Shown here: piece after piece, positions 27,213 to 35,407 of the stretch
Layout: each line of letters begins with the position of its first letter
Numbering within the stretch: position 1 is the first letter of the stretch
Source of the DNA: Desulfuromonadaceae bacterium
Lineage (GTDB): Bacteria > Desulfobacterota > Desulfuromonadia > Geobacterales > Pseudopelobacteraceae
Reading direction: 5' to 3'
Assembly (NCBI GenBank): GCA_028688955.1
Contig: JAQTXD010000003.1
Coordinates: 48,305 to 112,304, forward strand
Length of the DNA stretch: 64,000 nucleotides
Position numbers and translations under genes: made by a program
Notes under the pieces: generated by a model
Databases searched by the model: none
The model's input: only the letters and a program-made list of their open reading frames with translations
What the model was told of the DNA's origin: nothing

Positions 27213-28091
27213 CTATTTATCAAACAGAAGTTCGTTTTTATCAATGGTATGAATGTTGTTTTCATACCACCCATAGAGCCTATCAATGGCCTCGACAATC
27301 GGGGTAAAGGTCAGCTCTGGTATCTCAGTTCGCAGCCGAGTATTGTCGCCACTATATTCCAGACCCATCCCCGGTTCGGCAATAATAATTGGCAGGTCTT
27401 TACCCGAGCGGTTCAAGACCATTCTCGCTATGCTGCACAAATCAACAGCATTATCCGGAGTAACGTTATATGCACTATAATGTGCAGAATTGTGAATGAA
27501 ATGTTCGAGTACCGGCATCAGGTCGTCGATGTAAAGATAATCGAAGCGCCGGTTCTGCCTGATGGTGATGGGCAGATCGCAGATGGCCTTGCATATGGCA
27601 TTGGTGATGAAACGGATTGTATAATCCTCATATTTCCCGAATACACCAAAAATCCTCAATTTTACGGCATCGTCAAGCTTCTCCATATGTTTGGCAATGA
27701 TGTATTTAGAAAAGCCATGTTCATCAGCCGGGACATGGGTATCGAAGTAGTCTTCCGTCACCTTGACCATGGGGTTTTGCACATCGTATACAGCTCCGGA
27801 CCCAAGGGATATGAGACGCTTATATCTGTTCGAATTCCGGATGATATTAAAAAACATTCGGGTGTTCAGGTAAAGCTGATTAGATGGATCTTTCGCGTTA
27901 CGGTGCCCCGGTCGCACGGCAGAATGAATAACGATATCAATCTTGTTTTTTTGAAAATAATCTTTTACTGCTATCTCATCGCTCAGATCAAGTTCACGGC
28001 TGATTGGGGCAAGAATATCATAGCGTTTACCAAGTACCTCTATAATATTTTTGCCAATGAATCCGCTACCACCAGTCAGGAATAGTTTCAT
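27213..28091 (-). CDS. Extended SDR NAD-dependent epimerase/dehydratase-like protein with His in place of catalytic Tyr
   Basis: A 292-residue sugar-nucleotide-type extended SDR. The cofactor motif TGGSGFIG (6-13), the Ser strand ISLGSGAVYD (about 94-103) and the expected Lys129 are present. However, the catalytic YxxxK motif reads His125-Gly-Phe-Ser-Lys129, so the usual Tyr is replaced by His. The C-terminal half has RFDYLYIDDLMPVLEHFI and AYNVTPDNAVDLC, typical of epimerase/dehydratase substrate domains. A GDP-fucose-synthase-like or YerF-like reductase/epimerase role would fit the context. The replacement may indicate altered chemistry or an inactive subunit. The reading frame is intact. 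It begins 15 bases downstream of rfbH on minus. Confidence 0.8.
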   Translation of the reverse strand: MKLFLTGGSGFIGKNIIEVLGKRYDILAPISRELDLSDEIAVKDYFQKNKIDIVIHSAVRPGHRNAKDPSNQLYLNTRMFFNIIRNSNRYKRLISLGSGAVYDVQNPMVKVTEDYFDTHVPADEHGFSKYIIAKHMEKLDDAVKLRIFGVFGKYEDYTIRFITNAICKAICDLPITIRQNRRFDYLYIDDLMPVLEHFIHNSAHYSAYNVTPDNAVDLCSIARMVLNRSGKDLPIIIAEPGMGLEYSGDNTRLRTEIPELTFTPIVEAIDRLYGWYENNIHTIDKNELLFDK

Positions 28092-28106
28092 GATTTAGGA
28101 CCAGTC

Positions 28107-29453
28107 CTACTTGTTTGACATGCTCTGTTTAATAGTTTCAACCATATAGCCCACCATCTCCTCCGACATACCCGGATACACACCGATCCAGAAAGTGTTA
28201 TTCATTATGCGGTCAGTGTTCTCCAGTGAACCTATAACCCGATACCCTTTCTCTTCCCGGCGCATCTCGTCAAAGCAAGGATGCTTGATCAGATTGCCGG
28301 CAAAAAGCATACGAGTTTGAATGCCTTTGCTCTCTAGATGATTTACTATCTTGTCCCGGGTGATTCCACTCCCGTGGCGTATGGTCAGAAGAAACCCAAA
28401 CCATGATGGGTCTGAGTTCTCCGTTGCCTCAGGCAGGATCAGTTTGTCCGCCAAACAGGCAAGCCCATCACGCAGCAGTTTCCAGTTTTTCTTGCGTGCT
28501 TCAATAAAACCCGGGAGTTTTTCCAGTTGGGCACAACCGATGGCGGCTTGCATGTCGGTCACTTTCAGGTTGTAGCCGAAGTGTGAGTAAACATATTTGT
28601 GGTCGTAACCAAACGGTAGTTCGCCGAACTGCTGGCCAAAACGGTTGCTGCAGGTGTTATCTTTGCCGGAAGGACACCAGCAGTCGCGACCCCAGTCACG
28701 GAACGATTCCACCAGACGCTTCAGTAACGGGTCATCGGTGTAGACGGCACCACCTTCTCCCATGGTCATGTGATGTGGAGGGTAAAAGCTGGAGGTACCG
28801 ATGTGGCCGATTGTGCCGGTGTATTTCCATATACCATTGTGAAGATAGCGTGAGCCAAGGGCATCGCAGTTGTCTTCGATCAGCCAGATATCGTGCTTAT
28901 CGCAAAAGGACTTGACTGCAGTGAGGTCGAATGGGTTCCCGAGGGTGTGGGCGACCATAACTGCTTTGGTCTTTTCAGAATATGCGGCATCCAGATGAAC
29001 AACATCAATATTATAGGTGGGAAGCGAGATATCTATGAAAACCGGGATGGCACCGTACTGGATAATTGGTGCAACTGTTGTCGGGAATCCTGCCGCCACG
29101 GTGATAACTTCATCGCCTGTTTTGATCCGGCGCTCACCAAGTTTTGGCGACGTCAGTGCCATGAAGGCGAGCAGGTTTGCGGAAGAGCCCGAGTTAGTCA
29201 GGGAGCAGTACTGGACACCAAGAAAACAGGCAAATTCCTGCTCAAAACGTTCAGCATAACGCCCGGTGGTGAGCCAGAAATCGAGGGAAGCGTCAATCAG
29301 ATTACTTATTTCCGCTTCATCAAATACGCGACCGGCGTAAGGAATTCGGTCACCTGGTGTGAATGTGTTTTTATGGACATGTGCATGCCGGTAGTAGGCA
29401 ACGGCGGCATCTATAGCTTGATTTCTCAGTTTCTCTTCGAGTTCGTTTTTCAC
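28107..29453 (-). CDS. rfbH: CDP-4-dehydro-6-deoxyglucose 3-dehydrase (E1, RfbH)
   Basis: A 448-residue PLP- and [2Fe-2S]-dependent enzyme that removes the C3 hydroxyl of CDP-4-keto-6-deoxyglucose in 3,6-dideoxyhexose synthesis. The PLP lysine of DegT-type aminotransferases is replaced by His, in [14 protein letters not shown] (His227-His228), as in E1. The iron-sulfur ligands Cys196, Cys258, Cys260 and Cys268 follow the known CX57CX1CX7C pattern, with four extra residues in the long spacer. The GTG start at 29451-29453 has AGGAG five bases upstream and overlaps the rfbG stop by 4 nt (GTGA). No E3 flavoprotein reductase (DdhD) is seen in the window. Orthology is clear. Confidence 0.93.
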   Translation of the reverse strand: MKNELEEKLRNQAIDAAVAYYRHAHVHKNTFTPGDRIPYAGRVFDEAEISNLIDASLDFWLTTGRYAERFEQEFACFLGVQYCSLTNSGSSANLLAFMALTSPKLGERRIKTGDEVITVAAGFPTTVAPIIQYGAIPVFIDISLPTYNIDVVHLDAAYSEKTKAVMVAHTLGNPFDLTAVKSFCDKHDIWLIEDNCDALGSRYLHNGIWKYTGTIGHIGTSSFYPPHHMTMGEGGAVYTDDPLLKRLVESFRDWGRDCWCPSGKDNTCSNRFGQQFGELPFGYDHKYVYSHFGYNLKVTDMQAAIGCAQLEKLPGFIEARKKNWKLLRDGLACLADKLILPEATENSDPSWFGFLLTIRHGSGITRDKIVNHLESKGIQTRMLFAGNLIKHPCFDEMRREEKGYRVIGSLENTDRIMNNTFWIGVYPGMSEEMVGYMVETIKQSMSNK

Positions 29454-30511
29454 GGATGCTCCTGTAACACGTTTTCGTATGATGCAATCTGCTCCAGGCA
29501 GCATCTTCTCATGTCACCCTCAGAGCGATAGACGGCAACCCAGTCAATTATACTGGACAACGCTTTTTCAAGATTCCATCTGGGGTGCCAACCGAGCCGC
29601 ATGTTGGCTTTGGAACAATCAAGTTTAAGGTAGTTGGCCTCATGGGGGTGTTTGCCATCGTCAATTTCAAATGTTGCGTTTTCGCCCCAGAATGCGCATA
29701 TCTGTCGCACAATCCATTCTACCGACTTGGCGTCATCGTCAGACGGGCCAAAGTTCCATCCCTCGGTATACTCTGCACCAGATTCATACAGTCGTCGGGC
29801 AAGTGTCAGATAGCCGCAAAGCGGCTCGAGCACATGCTGCCATGGGCGAATTGCATTAGGGTTACGAATTCGGATAGGCTCTCCGGACAGTAAGGCACTT
29901 ATGCAGTCCGGTATCAGACGGTCTGTTGCCCAGTCGCCTCCACCAATCACATTGCCGGCCCGTGCTGAAGCGATTGCTGCAGAGTGCTGGAAATATGAAT
30001 TGCGATATGCAGCGGTAATCAATTCGGAACAACCCTTGCTGCTTGAATAGGGGTCGAAACCGCCCATAGGCTCATTTTCGCGGTATCCCCACACCCACTC
30101 GCGGTTCTCATAACACTTGTCTGTGGTCACATTGACCACGGCCTTTACAGAAGGACATTGACGTACCGCTTCCAGCAGGTGAACGGTGCCCATAACGTTG
30201 GTAGCGTAGGTTTCAATCGGTCTCTTATACGATTCCCGGACCAGGGGCTGGGCGGCCATGTGGATGACAAATTCAGGTGCTGCTTCGCACATGACACGTG
30301 CCAGGCATTCGGCGTCACGCACATCTGCAATGTGGGAGTCAACCAGTTCAGTAATGCGCGCCAGTGTAAAGAGATTCGGTTCAGTCGGAGGATCAAGTGC
30401 ATAGCCCGTTACGTGGGCACCCATACTGGATAGCCAGAGACAGAGCCAGCTCCCTTTGAAACCGGTATGTCCGGTAACGAATACTCTTTTGCCGGCATAG
30501 AATGATTTCAT
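29450..30511 (-). CDS. rfbG: CDP-glucose 4,6-dehydratase
   Basis: Converts CDP-D-glucose to CDP-4-keto-6-deoxy-D-glucose with bound NAD+. A 353-residue extended SDR with [15 protein letters not shown] (about 15-29), the Thr/Asp strand [13 protein letters not shown] (about 127-139) and the catalytic Tyr-Lys in [13 protein letters not shown] (about 153-165). The TDKCYEN motif and the later [22 protein letters not shown] segment are typical of RfbG. The preferred start is the ATG at 30509-30511; it overlaps the last base of the rfbF stop codon, so the genes are coupled. It sits between rfbF and rfbH in the usual operon order. Secure assignment. Confidence 0.94.
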   Translation of the reverse strand: MKSFYAGKRVFVTGHTGFKGSWLCLWLSSMGAHVTGYALDPPTEPNLFTLARITELVDSHIADVRDAECLARVMCEAAPEFVIHMAAQPLVRESYKRPIETYATNVMGTVHLLEAVRQCPSVKAVVNVTTDKCYENREWVWGYRENEPMGGFDPYSSSKGCSELITAAYRNSYFQHSAAIASARAGNVIGGGDWATDRLIPDCISALLSGEPIRIRNPNAIRPWQHVLEPLCGYLTLARRLYESGAEYTEGWNFGPSDDDAKSVEWIVRQICAFWGENATFEIDDGKHPHEANYLKLDCSKANMRLGWHPRWNLEKALSSIIDWVAVYRSEGDMRRCCLEQIASYENVLQEHP

Positions 30512-31284
30512 CACCACACCTTCCAAGGCGCACTGCCTGATGCCCAGAGTTCCTCAAGGTGGTTTTTGTCACGCATTGTGTCCATTGGCTGCCAAAATCC
30601 GGAATGCTTGTAGGCGACCAGTTGATTGTCACGTGCAAGTCCTTCCAGTGGTTCTTTCTCAAAAACGGTAGAGTCTCCTGCCAGATATTTCATCACCCCC
30701 GGCTCCAATACAAAAAAACCACCGTTAACCCAGGCTCCATCTCCTTTCGGTTTTTCTTGGAAACCATGAACAAGATTTTCATTATCGAGATCCAAAGCGC
30801 CAAATCGTCCCGCTGGCTGGATTGACGTAACAGTTGCCAACTTTCCATGGGCATTATGAAATGCAACGAGGTCGGCTATGTTAACGTCAGCAACACCGTC
30901 GCCATATGTCAATAGAAACGGCTTGTCTCCTATGTATTCTTGAGCACGCTTAACTCGTCCTCCGGTCATGGTTTCCACTCCGGTATTAACAAGAGTCACA
31001 CTCCATGGCTCTGCCGAGTGGTGATGAACCATACGTTCATTTCCATTCTTGAAGTCAAAGGTGACATCTGATTCGTGAAGAAAATAATGGGCGAAGTACT
31101 CCTTGATGCAATAGCCCTTATAACCGAGGCAAATTATGAAATCTGTAAACCCGTAGCTCGAATAGATCTTCATGATATGCCAGAGTATCGGACGTTCGCC
31201 AATATCTACCATCGGTTTTGGCTTGAGGTGTGATTCCTCGCTGATGCGCGTTCCGAATCCCCCTGCAAGAATAACGACTTTCAT
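30511..31284 (-). CDS. rfbF: Glucose-1-phosphate cytidylyltransferase
   Basis: Condenses CTP and alpha-D-glucose-1-phosphate to CDP-glucose, the first committed step of the CDP-3,6-dideoxyhexose pathway. A 257-residue nucleotidyltransferase with the N-terminal motif [20 protein letters not shown] (about 5-24), TYGDGVADV (about 126-134) and [12 protein letters not shown]. The C-terminus [17 protein letters not shown] is characteristic. The ATG at 31282-31284 is preceded by AAGGAGG at the right spacing; an upstream in-frame ATG 11 codons earlier is not favoured. It is the first gene of the rfbF-rfbG-rfbH block and lies 64 bases after an uncharacterised gene on minus. Secure. Confidence 0.95.
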   Translation of the reverse strand: MKVVILAGGFGTRISEESHLKPKPMVDIGERPILWHIMKIYSSYGFTDFIICLGYKGYCIKEYFAHYFLHESDVTFDFKNGNERMVHHHSAEPWSVTLVNTGVETMTGGRVKRAQEYIGDKPFLLTYGDGVADVNIADLVAFHNAHGKLATVTSIQPAGRFGALDLDNENLVHGFQEKPKGDGAWVNGGFFVLEPGVMKYLAGDSTVFEKEPLEGLARDNQLVAYKHSGFWQPMDTMRDKNHLEELWASGSAPWKVW

Positions 31285-31348
31285 ATCAGCCTCCTTGTTG
31301 TAAACATGACTTTTCAATCGGTCATGCGCATGGATTTATGGTTACATA

Positions 31349-32305
31349 TTACCAGTAGCAACCCCCCTCGATTTTATCGAAGCCTTGAGGATGTTCCTCT
31401 GGGAGAGGATGAACCCAGTGTTCGTTTCCTAAATCACCCCAGCGCCTGCCATTAATTCCGAATAACAACTGAGTGGCGCCACCGAGATGTATTGCCTGCT
31501 TTCCAAGGCGTTTGGCGAAGGCGGCGAGTGGGAATCCGTAGGCCCCGCAACCGATTATGGCAATGTCGAATTCGATACTCTTCATTTGATCGCACATATG
31601 ATCCAGGGCGTCGAACCATGTTGTATAAACGCTGCTGGTATTATATGCGATAGATTGCACCGCTGTGATGGTTTTGAGTTCGAATTCCGGCAATACGCGG
31701 GGATCATCAAAAAGTAAACTGCGTTTTTTGTATTGGGCTTGAATGCTCTTTGTGAAGGGGTGAATGACCAATACGGTTTTTCCCGCCAGCGCTTCGGACC
31801 AGGGATTGGCGTGATGATAGGGTGGAAGGTCATCCAAACTCACCTTTACTGCAGACAAGAGCTGTTGCGTGAAGACACGTTCACCTTTCATCCAGGAACC
31901 GAGGACATCGACGTACTGCATGTCGTCAATGAGCAACGATGCGAAGCGATTGTACAGTGCCTCATTGGCGGGAAAGAACCCGGCATTGCGAGTGAGTCCG
32001 CGCGAGATTGTCCTGCCCCACCAGAACTTTGGATAGTCTCCCCGAATAAAGCGCCACGTCTTGAGGGCTGATGACTCTGGCCGTTGTGCGAAATGATAGA
32101 CAAGCGCCGCAGTCAGCTCCCCCGAACCGAAGCGTGCGATCATTGCCGGTTTGCCGGAAAGCAACTTCTGCTTGATCAGATCGGAGGCTGCCTGGCCTGT
32201 GACCTGGACGTTGTCGGAGGAGGAACCATATTGGTTCTCATTCTTCCACAGGGTCTTGTACAAAGAGCGCAGGAGATTGAGGGTTTCATCACGAAGAACG
32301 TTCAC
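31349..32305 (-). CDS. Uncharacterised LPS-locus protein, possibly GT-D-like
   Basis: A 318-residue protein with no signal peptide or membrane segment. Visible: AMIARFGSGELTAALVY (about 53-69), KTVLVIHPFTKSI (about 173-185), IAIIGCGAYGFPLAAFAKRLGKQAIHLGGATQLLFG (about 246-281) with a Rossmann-like feel, and the C-terminus GINGRRWGD. Proteins with an IARxGxGE motif near the N-terminus and this C-terminal GGATQLLFGI segment occur in polysaccharide loci and are often left as hypothetical. A glycosyltransferase-related (GT-D/DUF1792-like) role is possible but not proven. It is GTG-started, with GGGAG five bases before. Between msbA and rfbF, same strand. I do not claim a function. Confidence 0.6.
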   Translation of the reverse strand: MNVLRDETLNLLRSLYKTLWKNENQYGSSSDNVQVTGQAASDLIKQKLLSGKPAMIARFGSGELTAALVYHFAQRPESSALKTWRFIRGDYPKFWWGRTISRGLTRNAGFFPANEALYNRFASLLIDDMQYVDVLGSWMKGERVFTQQLLSAVKVSLDDLPPYHHANPWSEALAGKTVLVIHPFTKSIQAQYKKRSLLFDDPRVLPEFELKTITAVQSIAYNTSSVYTTWFDALDHMCDQMKSIEFDIAIIGCGAYGFPLAAFAKRLGKQAIHLGGATQLLFGINGRRWGDLGNEHWVHPLPEEHPQGFDKIEGGCYW

Positions 32306-32410
32306 AAAGACTCCCAGATTTTTGATATACCGCAGATGAAATTTGCATTCTTAACAATGTCTGCCTGTAAACAAATAAGAAAGACCCGTACCTTGCCTAT
32401 GTGAACCACC

Positions 32411-32431
32411 CCGTTGGAATTAATCCAACGG
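32411..32431. repeat. Perfect inverted repeat between msbA and the polysaccharide locus
   Basis: CCGTTGGA (32411-32418) and TCCAACGG (32424-32431) are perfect 8-bp arms around the 5-base loop ATTAA. It lies in the 183-base gap between the msbA stop and the next gene, which contains no other clear feature. There is no adjacent T-run on either strand, so it is either an operator-like site or a stabilising hairpin rather than an intrinsic terminator. Confidence 0.5.
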
Positions 32432-32488
32432 ATCAGAATCAATATTTTGGCACGTCAGGGGCTGCCATCAAATAAGCCAAATCAAAGT

Positions 32489-34225
32489 CTAAGAAATGGC
32501 TGTGAGATCATCCCCAAATTGTCTGGCACACAAACGGCTATAAAGCCCCTCACTTTTAATTAACTCTTTATGTGTCCCCCTTTCGACTATGCGACCGTTT
32601 TCCAGAACAATTATCTTGTCTGCGTGCAGAACAGTGGACAGGCGGTGAGCAATGACAAAGGTGGTGCGGTTAGTCATCAGGTTGTCGAGAGCCTTTTGCA
32701 CCATCTGTTCGCTTTCGGTATCGAGGGCACTCGTGGCCTCGTCAAGTATCAGGATTGGCGCATTTTTTAGTATTGCCCGTGCAATGCAGATCCTCTGCCG
32801 TTGCCCGCCGGACAATCTCACGCCACGGTCGCCTATTTCAGTTTGATACCCCTCCGGCATTGCCATGATAAAGTCCTCTGCATATGCCGCTTTTGCAGCT
32901 TTGGTAAGATCCTCATCACTTGCACCGGGTCTTCCGTAGCGTATGTTGTTGGCTATAGTGTCATGAAACAGGATTGTTTCCTGGTCAACAAGCGCGATCT
33001 GATTCATCAGGCTCGATTTCTTGATCTCACGCACATCATGGGAGCCGATGGTGATCTGTCCGTTTGTCGCATCAAAAAAACGTGCAATCAATGAAACAAG
33101 CGTTGTTTTTCCGCCACCTGAAGGGCCAACGAGCGCGACCATTTCGCCTTTTTCGGCCACCAGACTGACATTGTTAAGGATGAACTCATCCTGATATTTG
33201 AAATACACATTTTTAAACTCAACGCGATTGTCTTTTGTCTCAAGTATAGATGCGTCCTCTGCATCAATAATAGTGGGGACGGCGTCAATGATTTCAAACA
33301 CCCGCTCGGAGGCTCCGATGCATCGCTGCATTTCATTGTAAGCGTTAATAAGTTTTTTTAGAGGAGAATAGACAAGCGCCATTGCAGTAATGAAGGAAAA
33401 AAATTCCGGAGCAGTCATTTTGTTCGCCATGACCTTGCTGCCGCCATAAAATATAACTGCGCCAATGCCAAGGGAGGTTATTATCTCCATAACTGGTGAG
33501 GATAGTGCGCTGTATTTTATGGTTTTTCTGAATAAACTGTAAAACTTCTGGTTTGCTGCTTTGAATCTTTCAGTCATTACCTCTTCAAGGGAAAACGCTT
33601 TAACTACTTTTATGCCGCTGAGGGTTTCCTGAAGTATACTGGCAAAAAGACCAGCCTCATCCTGTCCCTTGCGGGCTGTTAGTTTTATCTTTTTTCCAAG
33701 CACACCTGCCGGATAAATGGTGAGCGGGATTACAAGGATGGAGATGAGTGCGAGTTGCCAGTCACGATAAAAGATAACTCCAAGAAGGGTTATTAGCCCC
33801 AGCGCATCCCTGAAAACTCCGGTTATCAGCCCGCCGACACCATCCTGCATGGTTGAAACATCACTGACAACGCGTGACATCAGAGAACCAGCCTGGTTGC
33901 GATTGAAAAAACTTAAATCCAGATAAACATTTTTTTTGAATATTTCATTGCGAACGTCTTGCACAGCCAACTGGGCTGCGGTTCTCATAAAATAATCGTT
34001 CAAATATCGAGTTGTCGCTCTGAAAATAAATATGAGGATAATCGCAAACGGAAGAATGGTAAAAATGAACATGTCTTTTGTAACGAAGATTTTTTTCAAA
34101 AGAGGCTCAACCATATAAGCAAACGCAGCATCCAGGCCGCCATAGGCTGACGATGCCAGTCCGGCAATGAGAATCCGCCACCAGTACGGCTTCATGTACA
34201 GCACAAGTCTTTTAAATATTGCCAT
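32489..34225 (-). CDS. msbA: Lipid A ABC exporter MsbA
   Basis: A 578-residue ABC half-transporter that flips lipid A-core across the inner membrane. Six membrane helices occupy residues 1 to about 310 (for instance about 18-40, 56-74, 130-170 and 245-275). The nucleotide-binding domain shows Walker A GPSGGGKTT (about 371-379), the signature LSGGQRQRICIARAI, Walker B ILILDEATSALD and the switch His in VIAHRLSTV. The half-transporter length and fold match MsbA. It is on minus, upstream of the sugar locus and downstream of a Trm112-like gene. Close-by lpxK, waaA and heptosyltransferase genes support the LPS role. Confidence 0.9.
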   Translation of the reverse strand: MAIFKRLVLYMKPYWWRILIAGLASSAYGGLDAAFAYMVEPLLKKIFVTKDMFIFTILPFAIILIFIFRATTRYLNDYFMRTAAQLAVQDVRNEIFKKNVYLDLSFFNRNQAGSLMSRVVSDVSTMQDGVGGLITGVFRDALGLITLLGVIFYRDWQLALISILVIPLTIYPAGVLGKKIKLTARKGQDEAGLFASILQETLSGIKVVKAFSLEEVMTERFKAANQKFYSLFRKTIKYSALSSPVMEIITSLGIGAVIFYGGSKVMANKMTAPEFFSFITAMALVYSPLKKLINAYNEMQRCIGASERVFEIIDAVPTIIDAEDASILETKDNRVEFKNVYFKYQDEFILNNVSLVAEKGEMVALVGPSGGGKTTLVSLIARFFDATNGQITIGSHDVREIKKSSLMNQIALVDQETILFHDTIANNIRYGRPGASDEDLTKAAKAAYAEDFIMAMPEGYQTEIGDRGVRLSGGQRQRICIARAILKNAPILILDEATSALDTESEQMVQKALDNLMTNRTTFVIAHRLSTVLHADKIIVLENGRIVERGTHKELIKSEGLYSRLCARQFGDDLTAIS

Positions 34226-34281
34226 GTAGGTATGTCCTGATAATCATTACGTAAATTATTTTATGTGGTGGTGTCATATGC

Positions 34282-34431
34282 CTATTCCGGGAGTAATACA
34301 GGAATACTGCCAACAACGGGATACTCTTTGTCACAGGAAAAACAGCAGAGTGAAGTCCCGTCATTACTCAGGGCCAAATCTCCCTTGCAGAGCGGGCAGG
34401 CAAGTATCTGTAATAACTCAAGTGGCAGCAT
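34282..34431 (-). CDS. Trm112-family small zinc-binding protein (YcaR-like)
   Basis: A 49-residue protein between msbA and the Kdo-kinase-like gene. Translation of the minus strand from the ATG at 34429-34431 gives MLPLELLQILACPLCKGDLA at the start. Two CxxC pairs at Cys12/Cys15 and Cys30/Cys33, and PVVGSIPVLLPE at the C-terminus, are the hallmarks of the Trm112/UPF0434 (YcaR) family. GAGGA lies eight bases before the ATG, and the stop is TAG at 34284-34282. In E. coli ycaR sits between lpxK and kdsB, so the LPS neighbourhood is typical. Bacterial members are small zinc proteins; partners in methylation are known in eukaryotes and archaea only. Frame, RBS and motif agree well. Confidence 0.85.
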   Translation of the reverse strand: MLPLELLQILACPLCKGDLALSNDGTSLCCFSCDKEYPVVGSIPVLLPE

Positions 34432-34462
34432 GATGTCGTCCTCAAAAAATTGATTGGTCAAT

Positions 34463-34478
34463 ATGCCACAAATGGCAT
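34463..34478. promoter_or_regulatory. Short inverted repeat in the divergent Trm112 / kinase gap
   Basis: ATGCCA (34463-34468) and TGGCAT (34473-34478) are perfect 6-base arms around CAAA, located upstream of the Trm112-like gene in the 190-base divergent gap with the kinase gene. A possible operator or a small hairpin; no further support. Confidence 0.3.
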
Positions 34479-34530
34479 CTGTTTTGAAGTAAATTACATC
34501 TCCGGCGGTTGTTAATCTTCCAGTTTCGTG

Positions 34531-34560
34531 TTGACGATGCTTTGATATGAATGATATTTA
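34531..34560 (+). promoter_or_regulatory. Candidate promoter of the Kdo-kinase/heptosyltransferase pair
   Basis: TTGACG (34531-34536) and TATTTA (34555-34560) are separated by 18 bases, a 5/6 -35 and a weak -10. A transcript would start near 34567, about 55 bases before the kinase ATG. Confidence 0.4.
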
Positions 34561-34621
34561 CATCCGGCAGGTAACTTACTCATAAAATAAGCCATTTCAA
34601 TTGATCAATCCTTCGAGATCT

Positions 34622-35407
34622 ATGACATTTGCCACTTCACCCCCGGACATTGAACACTCTGACCCACTGCAATGCGGCTATGTTCACGTTAAAGGAAGAG
34701 GATTCCAGGCTGTTGCACAGGAATGGACGGTCTCAGCTGTTGGTACTGCTCTTTCCGCCGGTACTCTTCATGAGTGGGCGGCGCTGCAGGATTCGAAAGA
34801 AGAAATGCGCGGCCGTGGGGTTATCTATTCCGTTGTATTGCCGACAAATCCGCCAATGTCAGTTGTCGTCCGGAGAAATCGTCATGGGGGATTGTTTGGC
34901 GCGTTGACGGGTGAATATTTCCTGACACCCACACGAGCTCCGCTTGAGTTGCAAATCTCTCTACGCCTGGCCGCTGCCGGAATTCCCACTCCGGAGGTGA
35001 TCGCATATGCTGTTTACCCGGTTGGCGGCATATTTGCCCGCAGTGATGTCGTGACACGGCGCTTGCCACCGGGAGGCGACCTCCCTGAAGTATGGAGGCA
35101 TGCGTCTGATGCAGACCGTGAGGTCCTCTTGTCGGCGGTAGCCAGTTTGCTGCATTCGCTTGCTGCTGCCGGTGCGTGGCATGCGGATCTTAATCTCAAA
35201 AATTTGTATATTGCCGGGAACGGTTCTGCTCTGACCGTATACCTGCTAGATGTTGATCGGGTAACATTTCCGGGCGACGGCGACGTTTATGCCAGAAACC
35301 TTCAGCGACTGATTCGCTCTGCGCGCAAGTGGAAGGTACGGTGGGGACTCGACTTTGACGAAGAATCGATTGAGCGGCTTGCCCGCTTGGCAGAGGAGAA
35401 AAAATGA
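34622..35407 (+). CDS. Lipopolysaccharide kinase (Kdo kinase / InaA-like)
   Basis: A 261-residue protein-kinase-fold enzyme of the WaaP/KdkA/InaA group, which phosphorylates sugars of the LPS inner core (Kdo or heptose). The catalytic loop reads WHADLNLKNLYI (about 190-201; catalytic Asp and Asn), and the metal-binding segment is LLDVDRVTF (about 212-220, DVD in place of DFG). VVVRRNRHGG near residue 85 may contain the ATP-binding Arg/Lys region. The ATG at 34622 is preferred over a TTG seven codons upstream; only a weak GAG lies before it. The stop overlaps the heptosyltransferase start by 4 nt. KdkA (Kdo kinase) and WaaP remain alternatives. Confidence 0.75.
   Translation: MTFATSPPDIEHSDPLQCGYVHVKGRGFQAVAQEWTVSAVGTALSAGTLHEWAALQDSKEEMRGRGVIYSVVLPTNPPMSVVVRRNRHGGLFGALTGEYFLTPTRAPLELQISLRLAAAGIPTPEVIAYAVYPVGGIFARSDVVTRRLPPGGDLPEVWRHASDADREVLLSAVASLLHSLAAAGAWHADLNLKNLYIAGNGSALTVYLLDVDRVTFPGDGDVYARNLQRLIRSARKWKVRWGLDFDEESIERLARLAEEKK

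Noticed and set aside
27138..28085. 315-codon plus-strand open frame opposite the SDR gene.
   Set aside because: The minus-strand SDR has clear family motifs; the plus frame has none.
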